The translations under genes and the position numbers were made by a program. The notes below the pieces were generated by a model that was not told the DNA's origin, did not search any database, and saw only the letters and a program-made list of their open reading frames with translations. Positions 1 to 9,800 of a DNA stretch of 64,000 bases are shown here, piece after piece (the first letter of the stretch is position 1; each line of letters begins with the position of its first letter). Location of the stretch: contig NZ_CP058215.1 in the NCBI RefSeq assembly GCF_013388255.1, positions 1-64,000 of the forward strand, in the 5' to 3' direction. Source of the stretch: Methanolobus zinderi. Its GTDB lineage: Archaea > Halobacteriota > Methanosarcinia > Methanosarcinales > Methanosarcinaceae.

Positions 1-879
1 ATGAAAAAGCTTGATGATTCCGCACAGTTGTTATTGATCGCAGGTTTTGCAGTTGGGGTCGGAATAGTTGTACTCACGGTCATGCTCAACAATGTGATCT
101 ATGCAAGCAACATAGCTTCGGAATCAAGCATTGACACTTCACGTTATGATATATCCAACGCCATCCAGATGACAACAGAGGCCTGTGAGGATGCCTACCA
201 GTATTCCATAAACGGATCACACAGCAATGTCGATAATGACACATTCAGGCAATATATTGAAACATATACTGAAAAAGCATCAGAGAACTATGGCGTTACA
301 GGACTGACATTTTCCTGCCAGCCAGGAAATCTGTCAAAAGCATACTTCACGCATAGCGGGCTGGCAGATGGCGAGGACAACTGGACAGTTGTTAAGAATA
401 TCAATACCACTGACTCGTTTGCAATTTCCATACCAGATACATCCCTGCTCGGTAATGAATCAAATAAAGTAATAATCAAAGCTACCAACATTTCAGGAAA
501 TACGCTATGGTCAATGGAACTATACAATTCAAGTGGGAACATCAACGTTACTGTATCCGACCAGTCCTCAACCATAGGGAATTATCAGATCAGCACCAGT
601 GGTGCCGGCGAGATCAATATAACAGGCGATGAAATAGATAATTCTTATGTAACTCCTGAGTTTGATTATTCAGACCTTACAGCAGGACAGGAATATTCCA
701 TAAATATCATAAATGGAAGCCAGGCTGTCGGAACATATTCGATCTCAGGCAATCTTTCCACAGGCCAGCCATTTACCCAGGCAAGATACTGGGTAGTAGA
801 ACCTACAATAAGCATATCTTCCAGGGAGATAACGGTTAACAGAACAGTTCCCGTTTCGTTGCCGGGAGGGGTTCAATGA
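1..879 (+). CDS. Pilin-like secreted protein, unit A, module 1, class gamma
   Basis: A 292-residue protein whose N-terminus (MKKLDDSAQLLLIAGF) is a short charged head followed at about residues 8-30 by one hydrophobic helix. This is the layout of archaeal class III (type IV pilin-like) signal peptides cut before the Q. The rest is a secreted beta-rich domain with many N-x-S/T glycosylation sequons. Its counterpart in unit B is 13731-14588, which begins at the same methionine, so base 1 is the real start. It overlaps the next gene by ATGA. By memory it resembles haloarchaeal DUF726x-type proteins. The two genes that should precede it (classes alpha and beta, as in unit B) lie outside the window. 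Role as a minor pilin is inferred. Confidence 0.7.
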   Translation: MKKLDDSAQLLLIAGFAVGVGIVVLTVMLNNVIYASNIASESSIDTSRYDISNAIQMTTEACEDAYQYSINGSHSNVDNDTFRQYIETYTEKASENYGVTGLTFSCQPGNLSKAYFTHSGLADGEDNWTVVKNINTTDSFAISIPDTSLLGNESNKVIIKATNISGNTLWSMELYNSSGNINVTVSDQSSTIGNYQISTSGAGEINITGDEIDNSYVTPEFDYSDLTAGQEYSINIINGSQAVGTYSISGNLSTGQPFTQARYWVVEPTISISSREITVNRTVPVSLPGGVQ

Positions 880-1349
880 GAAGTCTGACAGATGATGAGA
901 ATGCTGTTTCAATTTCAATCGGATTCATTCTCACATTCTCAATCACTGTGCTTGTACTTGTGACCATCCTGACATCGTTCTACTCATTGATGGACCAGGC
1001 TGAACAGACTGTCATGCGCGACGAATATGAGATACACGGGAATGACATTGCAGTCAAGATAACTACCATCGACACCATGGCAGGAAATGCTATCAGGTCC
1101 GGTTCGGACATAGGAGAGATCAGATATAGCCTATCACTACCTGAAAAGATTGCAGGCCAGACATATTCGATAGAATTTTCGAACACGACAAACGACATTG
1201 TCTTCGCATCAGAAGACAGGGACGAGACGAGGGTAAAGATACCTTTCTCAACCGAGGATACAACAGTGCTCCCAACAACCCTCTATAGTTCAAAAAGTGA
1301 ATACAGTATCGTATATAATCCAGATGCAAGGACCATAGAGATATCCTGA
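876..1349 (+). CDS. Pilin-like secreted protein, unit A, module 1, class delta
   Basis: A 157-residue protein with head DDENAVSISIGFILTF and a single membrane helix near residues 10-35, then a region with the motif LPEKIAGQTYSIEF. The start overlaps the previous stop (ATGA) and has a clear ribosome site (GGGAGGGG) ending about five bases upstream. Its unit B homologue is 14585-15061, with the same MDxAEQTVMRDE segment after the helix. The sequence after the helix recalls haloarchaeal DUF7266 proteins (memory, unverified). It sits in a translationally coupled operon of pilin-like genes, so a minor-pilin role is inferred. Confidence 0.7.
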   Translation: MRSLTDDENAVSISIGFILTFSITVLVLVTILTSFYSLMDQAEQTVMRDEYEIHGNDIAVKITTIDTMAGNAIRSGSDIGEIRYSLSLPEKIAGQTYSIEFSNTTNDIVFASEDRDETRVKIPFSTEDTTVLPTTLYSSKSEYSIVYNPDARTIEIS

Positions 1350-1356
1350 AAGTGAA

Positions 1357-2151
1357 ATGCATATGACCGGCAGAAAAAACAGATCAAAGGATTTCAGTTC
1401 ATCCGAAGAAGCTCTTACAGAGGTAGTGGACTTCACAATAACCCTCGGAATAATGCTTCTGGCTCTGGGAGTCATCGGAGTTGTCGGATACCCTATGCTT
1501 GAGCACATGCAGGATACAGGACATCTCGAGAATATAGAGCAGAGCTTTTCGGTCCTCAAACCCAACATGAACAAAGTAGTTTACGGTAAAGCACCTTCGC
1601 AGTCAGTTGAATTGAAAATGCATGGAGGAGTTGTAGCGGTTACCGGACACAGCTATATGAACATCAGTATGCAGACATGGAATGAATCCACATCTTCTGC
1701 AGAGGTAGTAGCTGTTGAAAGACAATTGAGGATGATCGAAAACGAGTTTGCGGATACATCCATTGCGTATGAGAATACCGGTGCATGGGCGAAGTATCCA
1801 CAGGGAAGTGCTGTAGCAATATCAAAGCCTGACTTTGCATATGACAGGAATACACTTCTGATACCGATGGTAACAATTTCCGGCTCAAGCGGTATCTCGG
1901 GATCAGGACTTATCAGAGTGATCTCCGATGGTGGCCAGCTGTCTGTTTCCAGATACGAGAACGTATCGCATGTGAATATAACCATTATGAGTGACTATTA
2001 TGATGGCTGGGCAAAATACCTTAACGAATCCATGGAGATGCATATCCTGGATATGAACGCAGCTAACACTACTGTCACTGCAGGCAGAAGTTTCAGTCCA
2101 AATATCGATGTTATTACTTCAATTTCACCCATGAGCGTGAAAGTAGAATAA
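1357..2151 (+). CDS. Pilin-like secreted protein, unit A, module 1, class epsilon
   Basis: A 264-residue protein with a head containing EEALTEVVDF, one hydrophobic helix (about residues 27-47) and the class-typical continuation GYPMLEHMQDT...QSFSVLKPNMNKVVYGKAPSQSVELKM. Its unit B homologue is 15077-15850. The layout helix, then 'nFxvL...nM..V......P...xxMkL', is shared with four other genes here (2166, 6055, 15863, 19885) and recalls haloarchaeal DUF7289. A second ATG lies at 1363 and could be the true start. The gene is eight bases after its neighbour and in the same operon. Confidence 0.7.
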   Translation: MHMTGRKNRSKDFSSSEEALTEVVDFTITLGIMLLALGVIGVVGYPMLEHMQDTGHLENIEQSFSVLKPNMNKVVYGKAPSQSVELKMHGGVVAVTGHSYMNISMQTWNESTSSAEVVAVERQLRMIENEFADTSIAYENTGAWAKYPQGSAVAISKPDFAYDRNTLLIPMVTISGSSGISGSGLIRVISDGGQLSVSRYENVSHVNITIMSDYYDGWAKYLNESMEMHILDMNAANTTVTAGRSFSPNIDVITSISPMSVKVE

Positions 2152-2165
2152 AAATGTGATGAACT

Positions 2166-3602
2166 ATGAGAAGCCTGTTTAAATCAGAAAAAGCCGCATC
2201 TGCTGTTGTAGGAGTACTAATAATCCTGGCACTTACAATCACATCCACAAGTGCAATCCTGCTTTATGCAACACCTACTATTAATGACATGCAGGACATG
2301 GCAAACGCCCAGAGGGTGGAACAGGCGTTCACGGTATTCGATTCACGCACAAGTAAGGTAGCCCTGGGGGAATCTCCCAGCCAGACCACATCATTCTCTA
2401 TTATGGATGGAAGCATAGAGGTAAACGGTGACAGCGATTCCTATAACGAAAGCCAGGTAGTAATAATCTGCGTTGACATGAATGCCACATGGTACAATGA
2501 TACATTTAAAAAGAACAGAAATAGATGGAGAGGATGGGAACCACACCTTAATGAAACCGGGATGAATGAATTCAACGCCTCCATGGGCAGTATCACCTAT
2601 ACCAAAGAAGGCAGGATAATCGGTTACGAAGGAGGGGGAGTCTGGTCTAAATATCCCAACGGCAAAGCAGTAATGATATCTCCACCGGAGTTTCACTATA
2701 ATGGTGAAACGCTTACATTACCAATAATGAAGGTAAGTGGAACAGATGTGTCAAGTGGAACAGCCGATGTTGATGTAACAGTTAGTTCCAACAACATGCC
2801 TGTTGTAATGTACCCAAATCCTTCGGCAGATACCAGAAGGATAAATCCCCTGAATTCAGATAAAGTACTTATTTACATAAAAAGTGAATTTTATAACGCA
2901 TGGGCAGACTATGCGAATTCCCTGGCATATGCAAGTGCTGAGAAGGATGATGCAAATAAGACTGCAGTTGTAGAGCTTGAAGTAATTCCTGCAATGGGAA
3001 AAGACAAACTAAAAACAGCTTTTAAAGTTGGAAAAGTAAATCCATATTCAAACGACCCAATATGGGATTTTTCTTTTGATCTTGGGGCACGGTCGAATCA
3101 GGAGCTTAATTCTTTAAACTATGAATTAATTGCTACAGCAGGAGCAAAAACCCTTACATACAAACTCCAAAAACGTAAAGGACATGATCAACTCACAATC
3201 GATCTCCTGTATGAAGATACTTCATCAGGAGGAGGGATCGAATCATGGACCGGAGGAGCTACGGACGTATTTTACATCAGCGGTGAAAAAGAAGATGCAG
3301 AATCCACTGTGGACTTACTTTCTACATCATTGAATCTGACATATGATGAAAGTAATGATGACTTTTCATGGGAAACTGTAAATTATACCTCAGGAGATGA
3401 GTTACCTCTTTTCAATCTAACCCAGCATTACATGAAACTTATTACAGAGGATGGATCTGTGATTTTCAACATTCATTCACCTGGGAATTCAGACCCTGTA
3501 GATTATGATGAATCCACCCTTACACTATATTACGATGGAATGCCGGGCAGTATCACATACCTGCATGTGAGCAGGAACGATCTTTCTGCAACTTTGAGGT
3601 AA
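2166..3602 (+). CDS. Large pilin-like secreted protein, unit A, module 1, second class epsilon
   Basis: A 478-residue protein starting MRSLFKSEKAASAVVG, with a membrane helix at about residues 12-35 close in style to the archaeal pilin motif AVSPVIG. After the helix comes QRVEQAFTVFDSRTSKVALGE, the class epsilon signature, followed by a long secreted beta-rich region without further membrane segments. The intact gene here is the reference for its unit B counterpart (15863-17381), which carries a frameshift. It closes the first module; a 96-base AT-rich gap with its own promoter follows. Product length is unusual for a pilin and suggests a specialised tip or adhesive subunit (inference). Confidence 0.7.
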   Translation: MRSLFKSEKAASAVVGVLIILALTITSTSAILLYATPTINDMQDMANAQRVEQAFTVFDSRTSKVALGESPSQTTSFSIMDGSIEVNGDSDSYNESQVVIICVDMNATWYNDTFKKNRNRWRGWEPHLNETGMNEFNASMGSITYTKEGRIIGYEGGGVWSKYPNGKAVMISPPEFHYNGETLTLPIMKVSGTDVSSGTADVDVTVSSNNMPVVMYPNPSADTRRINPLNSDKVLIYIKSEFYNAWADYANSLAYASAEKDDANKTAVVELEVIPAMGKDKLKTAFKVGKVNPYSNDPIWDFSFDLGARSNQELNSLNYELIATAGAKTLTYKLQKRKGHDQLTIDLLYEDTSSGGGIESWTGGATDVFYISGEKEDAESTVDLLSTSLNLTYDESNDDFSWETVNYTSGDELPLFNLTQHYMKLITEDGSVIFNIHSPGNSDPVDYDESTLTLYYDGMPGSITYLHVSRNDLSATLR

Positions 3603-3666
3603 AATATACTTGCTTCTCAAAATATACACATGTGTAACATAAAATAATAATTTACATGAAATATTA

Positions 3667-3676
3667 TTTATATTAA
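3667..3676 (+). promoter_or_regulatory. TATA box for module 2 of unit A, probably leaderless
   Basis: TTTATATTAA, centred about 28 bases before the ATG at 3699, which is where an archaeal TATA box sits relative to a transcription start, so the message would begin at or next to the start codon. No ribosome site is visible. The same ten bases recur at 17517-17526, the same distance before the homologous gene of unit B. Confidence 0.55.
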
Positions 3677-3698
3677 ATGTTGTATATATGTATATTTA

Positions 3699-4673
3699 AT
3701 GTTTGATAAAAAAGGGCAGATTGCAATAGATTTTCTACTGGGAATATCACTAGTGCTTATTGCCCTTGGATTCACAATACAGTTCATACCAGGTCTCTTT
3801 ATTTCCGGATCAGCAGGAGAGAGCAGCCTCGACTATACAGCCTACCGTACCGCTGCGGTTCTTGCAGAAGATACTGGCTGGTGGGAGAACATCACAATGA
3901 ACGGGACAGACTGGGAAAACCATCCCGATGGCATGTTGAGGATAGGACTTGCAGCGGATGATGAACCCCGATCCAGGCTTACCGATACACCCAATCTCAT
4001 TTCAAAAAAGAAAACTGAACAATTTTTGCTTCTTAATGAAAGCACGATAATCGAGAAACTTGGCCTTTACAATGACGTTGAAGACACTCATTTTGCTTAC
4101 GGGTACAATATCTCTATTCTAAAAAATGACCGGTATCTTGTTCTGAATAATACAACAGTTCACAGGGGCCTCCCTGTTCCCGGTGACAGGGAAATGTCCG
4201 GAATCACACGCATAGTACTGATTGAAACAGGAACTGTAGCCAGCTTTGATGCAAAAGAGCTTCCTGTGGATCCGTATTCACCCGGATCTGAAAATACAAT
4301 AATAAACATAACCGGTCCGCTGAATTACGAACTTACAATCGAAATTGATAATCTGAACATAAGCGGAGTAGACCCGAGTTTTAAGAAACTTGTTCTGGAC
4401 GGAACAAATCTTAATGAAGGAACGGATTATACAGCGTACAAAGTAATCAATGGAACTGAACTGCCACTGACAAGCACAGGTAAGATCGACAGTGGAGGCA
4501 CTGTGATATTCCGTATGGACCCGGGACTTTTTAGCGGGTCCCATACTTATCAGCTGCAAATTGACATGAAGGACATAACATTCACAAATACCGCACCTCC
4601 CATCCCGGAATATTCAGAGCAGCAGGAAATCCTGTACGAACCTGCATATCTTGAGGTGGTGGTATGGCAATGA
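3699..4673 (+). CDS. Pilin-like secreted protein, unit A, module 2, class alpha
   Basis: A 324-residue protein starting MFDKKGQIAIDFLLGISL. K-G before Q and an acidic residue five places after the cut fit a class III signal peptide (motif G-Q-x-x-[IV]-D). One membrane helix at about residues 9-32 ends FIPGLF, then an extracellular domain with conserved SGSAGESSLDYTAYRTA. Homologues are 17547-18512 (full length) and the short 12602-13099. It recalls haloarchaeal DUF7287 (memory). It is the first gene of a five-gene overlapped set with its own promoter. Confidence 0.72.
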   Translation: MFDKKGQIAIDFLLGISLVLIALGFTIQFIPGLFISGSAGESSLDYTAYRTAAVLAEDTGWWENITMNGTDWENHPDGMLRIGLAADDEPRSRLTDTPNLISKKKTEQFLLLNESTIIEKLGLYNDVEDTHFAYGYNISILKNDRYLVLNNTTVHRGLPVPGDREMSGITRIVLIETGTVASFDAKELPVDPYSPGSENTIINITGPLNYELTIEIDNLNISGVDPSFKKLVLDGTNLNEGTDYTAYKVINGTELPLTSTGKIDSGGTVIFRMDPGLFSGSHTYQLQIDMKDITFTNTAPPIPEYSEQQEILYEPAYLEVVVWQ

Positions 4674-5182
4674 ATGACAGGGCACAGTTGCATACCCTTG
4701 AAGGGCTGAGTGCAGCATTCATAATAACATTGACCGTGCTTACGATCACACAGAGCACAATCATAGTAACCCCGCAGAATGAACTTGCTATGGACGTTCA
4801 GCTGGAGCAGTTGAGCTCTGATTCACTTGCGGTTATTGACATGGCACACCATGGACCGATTCGCAATAACCTGACAGAATGCATTGCAGCCTGGGATATG
4901 ACAGAAGCAGTATATCCTGACAATAATCTGGAAGAACTTGACGCACCCCTTTCATACCTGCTGCCGGGAATACTGTACAATGTGGACCTTGCCTACTTCA
5001 ATAATGATGATCTCAATGTAAAAAAAGTGATCATACATGGTTCACCCTCTGAAAATGCCGTTGTCGTTAGACATTTAGTGACGCTTACTAACGAAACCGT
5101 CAGTTTGGCAGGAGGAGGATGGAACCTGGCTGATGATGAAATAAAGGTTGTGGAAGTGAGGATGACAGCATGGAAAGTCTGA
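4670..5182 (+). CDS. Pilin-like secreted protein, unit A, module 2, class beta
   Basis: A 170-residue protein from the ATG at 4670 (MNDRAQLHTLEGLSAA), which gives an ATGA overlap with the previous stop, a GAGGTGGT ribosome site at good distance, and the same length as the unit B homologue 18509-19021. An ATG at 4664 is too close to that site. The A/Q-L-H-T-L-E head and helix (about residues 8-28), ending ITQSTIIVTPQNE, form class beta, also seen at 13122; it recalls haloarchaeal DUF7288 (memory). Its 3' end overlaps the next gene by 13 bases. Confidence 0.72.
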   Translation: MNDRAQLHTLEGLSAAFIITLTVLTITQSTIIVTPQNELAMDVQLEQLSSDSLAVIDMAHHGPIRNNLTECIAAWDMTEAVYPDNNLEELDAPLSYLLPGILYNVDLAYFNNDDLNVKKVIIHGSPSENAVVVRHLVTLTNETVSLAGGGWNLADDEIKVVEVRMTAWKV

Positions 5183-5631
5183 AAGATGATACAAAGGGAC
5201 AGTGGATAGCTCTTTCAGGACTTGTGATATCACTTATACTCATAGGTCTTGCTGCTCTGGCCAATCAGGCAATGCTCGCAGGATATCATTCATCGAATGC
5301 CGCTCTTGAGTTTCCGAAAGAGAATATAAGGGAATTAAACTTACATACTAAAGATAATGCAAGAATAATAAGGGATCTTTCTTTAAGCATCAACCAGACC
5401 AGTAATGAAACCGTGCCTGTGATATTTGAGAATTTATTTGACAGCTATAGTGATCAGGTAAAGAAGCTGCATGCAGTACACGGGGAGACCGTGAACGTAT
5501 CCCTTGTTTCCATAAACTCGACCAATGGCACATATAACCATGACATTGATATGATTCTCGTGAACATCAGGTACAATGACGGGAACACCTATTATGCCTC
5601 AGAGCCCGAGATGATCGAGGTGAGAGAATGA
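5170..5631 (+). CDS. Pilin-like secreted protein, unit A, module 2, class gamma
   Basis: A 153-residue protein starting MESLKDDTKGQWIALSG. T-K-G before Q and a following hydrophobic helix (about residues 11-33) give a class III signal. After the helix comes LEFPKENIRELNLHTKDNARI, a predicted amphipathic helix as in true pilins. The start codon lies within the end of the previous gene. The first 60 bases are nearly identical to the unit B homologue at 19009. Similar in head type to the longer gamma protein at position 1. Confidence 0.7.
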   Translation: MESLKDDTKGQWIALSGLVISLILIGLAALANQAMLAGYHSSNAALEFPKENIRELNLHTKDNARIIRDLSLSINQTSNETVPVIFENLFDSYSDQVKKLHAVHGETVNVSLVSINSTNGTYNHDIDMILVNIRYNDGNTYYASEPEMIEVRE

Positions 5632-6071
5632 AAAATCTGTTCAAAGATGAAAAAGGAGCTTCCCTCTTATTTGAATACATCCTGGTTACGCTTATTTGCA
5701 TTGGTTTTTTTATGACAGTGACCCTCAATTCGAACGAGATCTTCATCAAGACGCCGAATGAGGCTGTTATGCAGGATGAGATGAGTGACGTTGGTAACAT
5801 GATGAGCACAATGATAACGGATATGTATCTTGTTCTGCCACCCAATGGCAATATTGACACAGGATACAGGATACCTGAGAAAGTAGGGAGGGAAAACTAC
5901 GTTATCAATGCAAATATCGCATATACCAACCAGATAATCGAGGTAATTTCAGCCTCATCTGGAAAGAACGTAAGAGTGACAATCGGCGGAATCGCCAGGA
6001 CAATGCCGATCAATGGCACTGCCTCGAGCAGTTCTACACAGCATGTGATCAGTTATGATTCAACAAGATAG
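5628..6071 (+). CDS. Pilin-like secreted protein, unit A, module 2, class delta-like (SLxEY)
   Basis: A 147-residue protein with head KDEKGASLLFEYILV. The glutamate after a G-A/S-x-x-x stretch is close to the E+5 motif of pilins. One helix at about residues 10-30, then a secreted part with NEAVMQDEMSDVGNMMSTMITDMY and a short C-terminal beta region ending ISYDSTR. ATGA overlap with the gene before and a 17-base overlap with the gene after. The homologue is 19458-19901. It holds the position that the delta genes (876, 14585) hold in module 1. Confidence 0.7.
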   Translation: MKNLFKDEKGASLLFEYILVTLICIGFFMTVTLNSNEIFIKTPNEAVMQDEMSDVGNMMSTMITDMYLVLPPNGNIDTGYRIPEKVGRENYVINANIAYTNQIIEVISASSGKNVRVTIGGIARTMPINGTASSSSTQHVISYDSTR

Positions 6072-6789
6072 GAACAACGCTGCTGTTTCGGAAACACTTG
6101 GATACATCCTGTTGTTTGCGATAGTAACCCTTTCAATGGGTTTTATCTATGCTGTGGGATATCCGATGCTGCAATCGAATATTGATGCCAATATATTTGA
6201 AAGCGCAGAGCAGAGTTTTATTGTACTCCAGAGTGACATGGACAGGGTAGCCTTTGACCAGAAACCTGTGACAATTACAAGAATGAAACTGCAGAATTCT
6301 GAACTCTCCGTAAACAATGGCTCATCCATGACCATTACCTATGATAGTACTCCCCCTCTGCCTGTTAACACAGGCAATATAGAATTTGAAAAGGACAAAA
6401 AGAAGATCATATATGAAATGGGAAGCATCCTCGAGTCCTACCCGCCAGATTCCATGATAATGGTATCCAAACCTCCCATCTATGTAACTGACATAGATAA
6501 TACCACAGTGACCACCGTAGGACTAATATCGGTCAACGGAGAAGATTCCGTATCAGGTAAAGGAATAGCCACGATGACTTTCACGCATAATCTGAGTAAT
6601 ATGAGTATGAGCTCATCACCTACCGATGTGGAAGTCAATATAAACAGTAATTATGCACCTGTCTGGAAAAAATATTTTGAAGACATAGGTTTTACGGTGA
6701 CAAATACTACATCTTCTGGAATTACCGCACATATGAACAACACAATGCTGATCCTTAGCAGGCATGTAGTGGATGTGGATATTTCCTGA
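6055..6789 (+). CDS. Pilin-like secreted protein, unit A, module 2, class epsilon
   Basis: A 244-residue protein beginning MIQQDRNNAAVSETLGYILL, with a helix at about residues 10-33 that runs into GYPMLQSNIDAN, then AEQSFIVLQSDMDRVAFDQKP, the class signature. The AVSETLG head is the form closest to haloarchaeal DUF7289 proteins (memory). It is the last gene of unit A's operon; its stop is only 31 bases from the stop of the giant convergent gene, so the two transcripts probably overlap at their 3' ends. Homologue 19885-20616. Confidence 0.72.
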   Translation: MIQQDRNNAAVSETLGYILLFAIVTLSMGFIYAVGYPMLQSNIDANIFESAEQSFIVLQSDMDRVAFDQKPVTITRMKLQNSELSVNNGSSMTITYDSTPPLPVNTGNIEFEKDKKKIIYEMGSILESYPPDSMIMVSKPPIYVTDIDNTTVTTVGLISVNGEDSVSGKGIATMTFTHNLSNMSMSSSPTDVEVNINSNYAPVWKKYFEDIGFTVTNTTSSGITAHMNNTMLILSRHVVDVDIS

Positions 6790-6820
6790 GTTTAAATGCT
6801 AAGTTCCTGAGAGCCACAAC

Positions 6821-9800
6821 TCAGCTGATACTTATCATCCCTTTTGGCCGGACATATATCTCATCTCTGGCTATGAGTACATCGCTTACGTTATTTACGT
6901 TGTAGGCATAAGCAGTAATGCACGCCTTCCCGGCATTGATACTTGTGAAATCCACAGTATCGGAACCCACTACAGTTACATTTATCGGGTTCTCGTAATT
7001 TTCAAAATAGCCTATATTGCTGTAAAGATGGACATATGCAAAACTGGAGTTATCCAGCGTATCCAGGAGTGTCAAGCCGATATTCGCAGTATTGCCTATT
7101 CTCATGATTGAACGGTCGGGAGCCATTTCAAAAGTTCCCAGTGAATATGAAAGAACATTTGCGCCGCCACCGCCTACACTTGCACTTCCCCCACTTGGGA
7201 TATATACGGTGATGTTCTCTCCGCCAAGATCGGTGTATGTAACCGTGGATGTCGGCATGATTATAGGCACATAGCCCGCACCATCCACCCTCATCTGATA
7301 CCATACCCCCCATTTGTCACCTGGCCCCATATTCGGCAATTGCCACTCAAGAGAGGAACTGTTCCCTGAGGTGGTTATAGTGGGTTCAGCATTCCCGGTG
7401 GCAGGTGCTGTGGGTGCCATGAACAAGGTTGCATTGCCGGTTGTAGAGTTGCTGCTTCCGGAGATGTATGTTGCCTTTGCAGCCGACGAAGAGGTAATGT
7501 AATTATGAGGGACATGTATATCCAGGACTGGACCGCCTGCAGAGAAGTTGGTGATCTGTGAGGCAATACCTGTGAAGATATCCTTAAGCACGCTGGAGTT
7601 TGGTGCAAAGTAGTATTCACCACCTGTGATCTCTGCGACCTCAGCAAGCACTGGATCGACCTCGTATTCATTGTTACCAAAGCCCACAGTATATATCACG
7701 GTATCGTTCTCCTTTGCCCGGTAAGCCTCCTCAAGCAGGGAATGATAGCCTGCATTGTCAAGACCGTCCGTCATGATCACCATCGTGGAATTGCCATCCA
7801 CCAATGAAAGTTCGTTATTGGAAGCATACATACCTTCATCTATTGCGGTAAGTCCGTCCGCTGTCATTGTGTCAATCGCGTTTTCAAGGTGGGAAAGGGA
7901 ATCATTTTCCAGAGTGGATGTTACACTGGCCCCCCATTCACTCCATGATACCGGGGTACTCACCGGAGTATCATCCTTATTGCTGAATACGATATCAAAG
8001 CACTCATAGTACCTGGTTGATGATGTTTCAACCTCTGTGACTATACTCCATGAAGAGCCGTCCCATTTCTGAATATTCAGGTCATTGTTCCAGTCGGAGG
8101 TCATGAGAAATACATCATTACTTTCGGGATCCGGTGTCAGTTGTACCCAGCGTACGTAACCACTGCTACCGGAATCCGATGCCAGTGATTCATCGCTCCA
8201 CGAAGAGCCATTCCATGTCCGATATTCAGGAACGGAATTTCTATTAGCCCAAACAACAATGCCTTTTCCGTTGGACTGCTCAAAAGTAACATCAACAGAT
8301 CTTCTGCTGTATTCAGGTACGTCATTCCCAATCTGCACAGGTGCAGACCAAGCAGAGCCATTCCATGAAAGCACATTAACATCATAGGCATTATCTTCTG
8401 CTGCCAGGAGAATATCGTTTGAATTTGGATCTGCAGCCATTTTAATCCAGTATACACGGTTATCCGGGACATACATGTCCGAAGCAGTACTCCATGAGTT
8501 TCCGTCCCATATACGATATCTTACTGTATCGGTACCCCGATCGGCCCAGGCAACAATGGCTCTACCCGTGCCCTGTTCATATACCACATCAAAACACTGA
8601 TAGCTTGTAGCCCTGGCATCATTTGTAATAAGAACCGTATTGCTCCATGAATCACCGTCCCAGACCTGCGCACGTATATCTCTTTCATCGTCAAGAGCCA
8701 CAAGGACCATTTCATCTGAACCGGGTTTTGCCTCAAGCCTTACCCATCCGATATCACCTGCGCCGGGAATGCTTCCATCAACTGCTGCATCAGAACTCCA
8801 GGAAGAGCCATCCCAGACACGATACTGTGGAACTCCATCGTCTATATTCTTATCCATATAGGCTACGACTGCATCCCCTGAGAGCTGTTCGTACTTTATG
8901 TCGAAACCTCTTCTTTCATAGGAATCGAGATTTCCTGTTAACTGGTTAACACCACTCCATGAGGAGCCATCCCAGACCTGAACATTCACATCATTATTAC
9001 TGTCAGCAGTACCCATAATGATCTCAGAGTTCAACGGACTGGATTCAAGAACCACATAATAGGGACTTCCACCTATATAGTTGGCCGATTGCTCAACTGA
9101 CCATTCAAGACCATTCCAGGTCCTGAACTTAGGAGTACCTCCACCACCACTGCTATCATAGTAGGCTGTCATGACAGTATCCGGTTCTGATGTGGAGACG
9201 TTGATCGTAAATCGGGTATCCGTAAGTGCTCCTGCTCCCTTGGATATATCAATATAATACGTATCTCCTGCCGAAAGCATTGAAGAGACCCCGCAGGCGG
9301 CAGTTCCATTGGAAGATGAAAGAACATCCATACCATCGTAAAGGTCAACATCCATTAGGGAGGCATCTTCCCAGGATATGTTGAAAGTATAGAAGCCTCC
9401 GATTTCAGGAGTGAAATATCCGACCCAACTACTGTTATCAAAAACATAGCTGGTCTGGTTGTCGCTTGTTATTTCATTTTCAAAACTGTAGAGAGCCAGC
9501 CCTGCCGTATCACCTCTGCTTTCATCAAAGCTTGACATAAATGCATGGGAGGACAATTTAGCAGCACTTTTCTTGTCGATATAGGTAGCAATATTGAAAT
9601 TCTCAGTACCTGTGCCTGAACCCGTTACCCTGATAGTCCATATGCCCTTTTCCACAGAATCATAGTCATTATCAGGATACAGATAGGATAGCGGCTGTAT
9701 CCAGATGTACTCGGAAGTATCACTAACAGGATAGTAGCCTGTTGTATTATCACTAATACCATAGATAATTCCGGAAGGACTTGTCAGTTGAAGATCAAGG

